From Roseiarcus sp963772555 (lineage in GTDB: Bacteria > Pseudomonadota > Alphaproteobacteria > Rhizobiales > Beijerinckiaceae), in the NCBI GenBank assembly GCA_963772555.1, contig CAVYXQ010000011.1, positions 310,001-374,000 on the forward strand: DNA of 64,000 nt. Reading direction: 5' to 3'. Each line of letters opens with the position of its first letter. Position 1 is the first letter of the stretch. Under the pieces are notes generated by a model that was not told the DNA's origin, did not search any database, and worked only from the letters and a program-made list of their open reading frames with translations. Position numbers and translations under genes: made by a program. Shown piece after piece: positions 60,513 through 64,000 of the stretch.

Positions 60513-61304
60513 TCAGCCCAGCCGCTCGATCAGCGCCGTCGCCGCCAGCGGGTTGCGCTGCTTGAAACCGCTGATGACGTAGAGAAAGACGTCGCGCGGC
60601 CCCGCTTCGACCGGCGGCGCGAGCGTCTCGAGGTCGTTGGCCTTCCCCGCGGCCCAGGCCCTGGCGCGGCTCGCCCACAGCGCCAGCGCGTCGCTGGAAT
60701 AGCCGGCGGGCTCGGTTTCGCTTGTGCCCATGATGCGGACGTAGACGAACGGCGCGCTCAGGTCTGCGATCAAGGGGAACTTGCCGTCGCCGGCAATAAT
60801 GATCGCGACGCCGTGTTCGCGCGCCAGCGCGACGAAGTCGGCCGAGCGGAAGCTCTCGTGGCGCACCTCGACTGCGTGGCGAATGGCGAGGCCGTCGACC
60901 GACGCGGGCAACAGCTTGAGGAACGCGCCGAAGTCGTCGGGGTCGAAGCGCTTGGTCGTGGCGAACTGCCAGTTGACTGGCCCGAGCTTGCCCTTGAGCT
61001 CGGTCACGCCGCTCTTGAAGAACCGCTCGATCGAAGGGGCCGCCTCGGCGAGGACGCGCCGGTTGGTGGCGAAGCGCGGGCCCTTGACGGCGAAGACGAA
61101 ATCGTCCGGCGTCGCGTCGCGCCACTTGATGAAGCTTTCGGGCTTCTTCGAGCCGTAATAGGTGCTGTCGATCTCGATCGAGGTGAGATGGGCACCGGCA
61201 TATTCGAGCTCGCGCGCCTGCGCCAGGCCCTTCGGATAGAAGATTCCGCGCCAGCCTTCGTAATTCCAGCCGCCGACGCCGATCCGGATTCTCGCTTGAG
61301 GCAA
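60513..61304 (-). CDS. DUF72 family protein
   Basis: 263 residues. TIM-barrel-like family: RIGVGGWNYEGWRGIFYPKG, EYAGAHLTSIEIDSTYYGSK, DDFVFAVKGPRFATNRR, GPVNWQFATTKRFDPDDFG, AVEVRHESFRS and VYVRIMGTSETEPAGYSSD. DUF72 proteins occur widely in bacteria; a role in Fe-S or nucleic-acid metabolism has been suggested but is unproven. It ends 21 bases before the ybaK-like gene upstream begins to be transcribed, so both are probably co-transcribed. Confidence 0.92.
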   Translation of the reverse strand: MPQARIRIGVGGWNYEGWRGIFYPKGLAQARELEYAGAHLTSIEIDSTYYGSKKPESFIKWRDATPDDFVFAVKGPRFATNRRVLAEAAPSIERFFKSGVTELKGKLGPVNWQFATTKRFDPDDFGAFLKLLPASVDGLAIRHAVEVRHESFRSADFVALAREHGVAIIIAGDGKFPLIADLSAPFVYVRIMGTSETEPAGYSSDALALWASRARAWAAGKANDLETLAPPVEAGPRDVFLYVISGFKQRNPLAATALIERLG

Positions 61305-61326
61305 TGCTCCCTCCTCGAGACCGCTT

Positions 61327-61806
61327 TCAGCTCGCCTGCCGCGCCACCGCCGCGAGCCGGCCGCCGGTCAGCTCCATGAGATCAGCCGGCGTCAGGCGAA
61401 AGACGGCGTTCGGCGTCCCGGCCGCGGCCCAGATTTCGGGCAGCGCCATCAGCGCCTCGTCCAGCAACACGACCGGCGCCGTCTCATGCCCGACCGGCGG
61501 CACGCCGCCAATCGCAAATCCGGTCGCTTCCCGGACAAAGTCGGCGTCGGCGCGGCCGATCCGCTCGCCGACGAGCGCGGCGATCCTCTTTTCATCGACA
61601 CGGTGGGCGCCCGACGCGACGACGAGAACGGGGCGCCCGGACTCAGCGCGGAAGACCAGCGATTTCGCGATCTGCGCCACCGTACAGCCGATCGCCGCCG
61701 CGGCGTCCTCGGAGGTGCGGGTGCTGGCGTCGAATTCGAGCACGGCGAACCGCTCGCCGAGCGCCGCCTGCACCTTGAGCGCCGAAGGCGCCGCGGCGGG
61801 TTTCAT
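61327..61806 (-). CDS. ybaK: YbaK/EbsC-type aminoacyl-tRNA deacylase
   Basis: 159 residues. INS/YbaK superfamily: FDASTRTSEDAAAAIGCTVA, QIAKSLVFRAESGRPVLVVA with the conserved lysine, GERIGRADADFVREATGFAI, GGVPPVGHETAPVVLLDEAL. The family hydrolyses mischarged Cys-tRNA or Ala-tRNA for proline. The GGVPP-GH motif is the usual substrate loop. Its ATG overlaps the stop of a VapC remnant. It is followed by the DUF72 gene. Confidence 0.9.
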   Translation of the reverse strand: MKPAAAPSALKVQAALGERFAVLEFDASTRTSEDAAAAIGCTVAQIAKSLVFRAESGRPVLVVASGAHRVDEKRIAALVGERIGRADADFVREATGFAIGGVPPVGHETAPVVLLDEALMALPEIWAAAGTPNAVFRLTPADLMELTGGRLAAVARQAS

Positions 61807-61925
61807 CGAGGGGGCCCGAAAGGATTGACGATCCGCAGACGTCCCTCGATCGACAGCCCTTCATGCATGTCTTCGGACAAAAGCTGGTCGCAATCCGCGA
61901 GCAGCGCGGCGGCAGTGATCATCGG
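61803..61925 (-). pseudogene. VapC-type PIN-domain toxin, C-terminal remnant
   Basis: An open frame ending at 61803 reads ITAAALLADCDQLLSEDMHE and then GLSIEGRLRIVNPF. This is the C-terminal third of PIN toxins, where DA(M/L)IxAAA...CxxLLSEDL...G...IVNPF carries the last two acidic residues. About 120 bases are recognisable; upstream, on either frame, the rest of the PIN domain and a VapB partner are missing. It overlaps the ybaK start as ATGA. Confidence 0.55.
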
Positions 61926-62122
61926 CTCGAAGATCCGGGACCTGGTAGCGCTCGGATATCAGTATATCCAGAAGCCGCCTGGTTCAAGGATCACGCTAAT
62001 CAGCGTGGGGGGGGCGTTTTGAGATTCGAGACGGTCGCTATGGCCCCGCGCTCGACGGCTTCGCAACTTCGAGGCGGCGGTCTTGCGCCGCCGCGCATGA
62101 AGCATCGAAAGCCGGCGTGGCT
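61926..62122. other. Short gap downstream of the acyl-CoA ligase gene
   Basis: Contains a GC-rich hairpin (GGCGGCGGTCTTGCGCCGCC region, about 62080) that could end the ligase transcript; there is no T-run. A run of G at about 62009-62015 is notable. Confidence 0.35.
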
Positions 62123-63826
62123 TCAGCCGACGTGGGCGCGGGCTTCCTGCTCGCGCAGGTCCTTCTTCGAGATCTTGCCCACCGCGGTTTTCGGCAGGTC
62201 GTCGCGGATCTCGAGCGCGCCGATCATCTCATGCTTGCCGAGCCGGTCCTTGAGGAAGTCCTTCAGTTCGTCGAGCGTGAGCGCCGGCGCGCCGGCCTTC
62301 AGCTTGACGAAGGCCTTCGGGCGCTCGCCGCGATAGGCGTCCGGAACGCCGATGACGCTCACCTCCTCGACCGAGGGGTGCTGGTAGATCGCCTCCTCGA
62401 TGTTGCGCGGATAGACGTTGAAGCCGCCGACGAGCAGCATGTCTTTGGTGCGGTCGACGATATAGAGGTAGCCGTCGTCGTCCATATATCCGACGTCGCC
62501 GGTGCGGAAGAACCCGTCCGCCGTCATGGCGTTGGCCGTCGCCTCCGGATTCTTCCAGTAGCCCTTGGTGACGTTCGGGCCCTTGACGCAGATCTCGCCG
62601 CGCTCGCCGAGCGGGACTTCGCGATCCGGATCCGCGACGTCGATGAATTTCATTTCAGTCCGCGGAACTGGAATTCCACAGGACCCCGGCTTCGCCGGAC
62701 CGGCGTGAGGCTTGAAAGTGCCGGCCGGCGACGTTTCCGTCATCCCCCAGCCTCCCTCCGTCAGGAAGCAGCCGGTGGCGGCCTGAAACTGTTGCTGCAA
62801 TATGACCGGCAACGGAGCCCCGCCCGTCGAGCAGCGCTTGAGTGAAGAGAGATCGAAGGCCGAGATATTTGGCAGGCTGAGGAGCGCGATATGCATCGTC
62901 GGGACGCCCGGAAAGTGGGTGACCTTTCTCGCTACGATGTCCCTCGCCACGGCCGCAGGATCGAAACGGGGGTGCAGGATGACTTCGGCCCCCAGTCGGA
63001 GCGAGACGATCAAAACCGCGGATAGCCCGAAAATGTGAAAGAGGGGCAGGGCGCAAAGAACCCGCTCATTGCCCACCTCATAGTCAGAGGTCTCGTTTCG
63101 CGTCACGATTTCCTCATATTGCGAGCAGGCGGCCGTCAGATTGGAGTGGCTCAGCATCGCGCCTTTCGGCGCGCCTGTCGTGCCGCCGGTGTACTGGATG
63201 ACCGCAAGGGCCTCGGTCAGGTCGCCGAGCGGATGGGCCTCAAAGCGGCCGTCATTGTCGAGGAGGTCGCCGAACGCGACGCGGCGCTCGTCGTGTTTGA
63301 CTGCCACCAGCATGCCGCCCGCGGTCATCTGCGCCTTCACCGGTTCGGGCGCGAGCGCGAATTCCGCGAACTCGCCGACGATCAGACGCTTGAGGCGCGT
63401 CGTCGCCAGGAGCTTTTCCGCCTGAGGATAAAGCGAGGCGAGATCGAGGGTGACCAGGTAGTCCGTCTCGCTGTCCTTTATCTTCGCTTCGAGCGCGCGC
63501 AGGGCGTCGAGCGGCGAGTAATTCACCACCGTTCCGCCGGCCTTCAAGACGCCGAAGAAGGCGATGACGTAATGGGGCGTATTCGGCAGATAGAGGCCGA
63601 CATGAACGCCAGGCCCGACGCCGAGTTTCTGGAAGCCAGCGGCCGCGCGGTTGGAGAGCGCCTCGAGCTCGGCATAGGCGATGCGCTTGTCCATGAACTC
63701 AAGCGCAGGCAGCGGGCCGAAGCGCTTCGCCGCGGTCTCGAGCACGCTTTGCACCGGCGCGATCTCGATCGGCGCGTCCCAACGCACTCCCGTTGGATAG
63801 GACTTGAGCCACGGCCGAGCGGTCAT
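62123..63826 (-). CDS. fadD: Long-chain fatty acid-CoA ligase (AMP-binding)
   Basis: 567 residues. ANL-superfamily enzyme that adenylates a fatty acid and transfers it to CoA. Seen: P-loop IQYTGGTTGAPKGAMLSHSN near residue 215, VLCALPLFHIFGLSAVLI, A5-like GWGMTETSPAGTFKPHAG, the adenylate motif FRTGDVGYMDDDGYLYIVDR, hinge and A8 region TKDMLLVGGFNVYPRNIEEA, and the A10 lysine in LPKTAVGKISKKDLRE. The N-terminal PWLKSYPTGVRWDAPIE is typical of FadD-like dicarboxylate/long-chain ligases in Rhizobiales. Stands alone. Confidence 0.92.
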   Translation of the reverse strand: MTARPWLKSYPTGVRWDAPIEIAPVQSVLETAAKRFGPLPALEFMDKRIAYAELEALSNRAAAGFQKLGVGPGVHVGLYLPNTPHYVIAFFGVLKAGGTVVNYSPLDALRALEAKIKDSETDYLVTLDLASLYPQAEKLLATTRLKRLIVGEFAEFALAPEPVKAQMTAGGMLVAVKHDERRVAFGDLLDNDGRFEAHPLGDLTEALAVIQYTGGTTGAPKGAMLSHSNLTAACSQYEEIVTRNETSDYEVGNERVLCALPLFHIFGLSAVLIVSLRLGAEVILHPRFDPAAVARDIVARKVTHFPGVPTMHIALLSLPNISAFDLSSLKRCSTGGAPLPVILQQQFQAATGCFLTEGGWGMTETSPAGTFKPHAGPAKPGSCGIPVPRTEMKFIDVADPDREVPLGERGEICVKGPNVTKGYWKNPEATANAMTADGFFRTGDVGYMDDDGYLYIVDRTKDMLLVGGFNVYPRNIEEAIYQHPSVEEVSVIGVPDAYRGERPKAFVKLKAGAPALTLDELKDFLKDRLGKHEMIGALEIRDDLPKTAVGKISKKDLREQEARAHVG

Positions 63827-64000
63827 GTCGCCTCCGGATTTCCCTGTCTCCTCGCGTCACGCGCTTCGACGCGCCGGCGCGAGCCTTGAATTGCGTGGAT
63901 TGGCCGAAGCCGTCAACCCCGACGCCTTCCCTAAGCTTCCGTTGCGCGACCCCCTTGCCCGGGTGCAGGATCGTCCGCATCGCGGCAGGATCGCGCTTTC
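63827..64000. other. Right window edge, upstream of the ligase gene
   Basis: Should contain the fadD promoter. Frames stay open to the edge on both strands; none can be identified from the visible part. Confidence 0.3.

Overview
The window is high-GC DNA (only a few AT-richer islands) from an alphaproteobacterium, most likely of the order Hyphomicrobiales. The grounds are a CcrM-type GANTC methylase beside rnhB, the ruvCAB - small membrane protein - xerD block, rplK/rplA of alphaproteobacterial type, a bkd operon, ArsR-AHSA1 pairs and Rhizobiales-style palindromic intergenic repeats. I cannot name a genus. I found no tRNA, rRNA or CRISPR array.

Layout. 1-3.6 kb is a scarred accessory region: a prodomain-less S53 (sedolisin) peptidase coupled to a secreted small protein cut by the window edge, a relaxase (DUF3363) tail, a 15-bp inverted repeat, a toxin stub and a frameshifted HigA antitoxin. 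3.7-15.8 kb is metabolic: a membrane serine hydrolase, a frameshifted DMSP-lyase-like cupin, the complete branched-chain 2-oxoacid dehydrogenase operon (bkdA1-bkdA2-bkdB-lpd), a frameshifted aldo/keto reductase, an alpha/beta hydrolase and a TMADH/DgcA-like demethylase. 16-17.2 kb is an IS110 element with a structured non-coding upstream end. 17.5-28 kb is mostly core: ornithine-cyclodeaminase family, B3/B4 protein, PsiF, PrmB, CcrM, RNase HII (frameshifted), creatininase, nucleotidyltransferase, RuvCAB and XerD. 28.3-30 kb is an ISNCY element with clear inverted repeats and a 5-bp target duplication. 30-48.6 kb is chromosomal: rplKA, a substrate-binding protein, lytic transglycosylase, cardiolipin synthase, ArsR-AHSA1-DUF899-DUF2182, M29 aminopeptidase, SDR-ECF sigma-hydrolase, thiolase, TetR/flavin-oxidoreductase pair and DUF983. 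49-53.4 kb is a second mobile island: a group II intron stub, an IS1182 element and three short non-autonomous elements carrying the same terminal repeats. 53.6-64 kb holds a LysE exporter, a second ArsR-AHSA1 pair, a TacA-TacT-type toxin system, LysR with a divergent flavin-linked oxidoreductase, an IS110-family element inserted in a dispersed repeat, DUF72, YbaK beside a VapC stub, and a long-chain acyl-CoA ligase.

Four genes (higA, the cupin, the aldo/keto reductase, rnhB) are each broken by a single-base indel, several next to short homopolymers. Either the replicon is decaying or the assembly has residual indel errors; raw reads would decide. The most interesting non-protein signals are the IS1182-related MITE family, the possible guide (bridge) RNA of the IS110 element, and the repeat split by the second IS110 element. 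I did not find a convincing multi-gene system that is wholly new.
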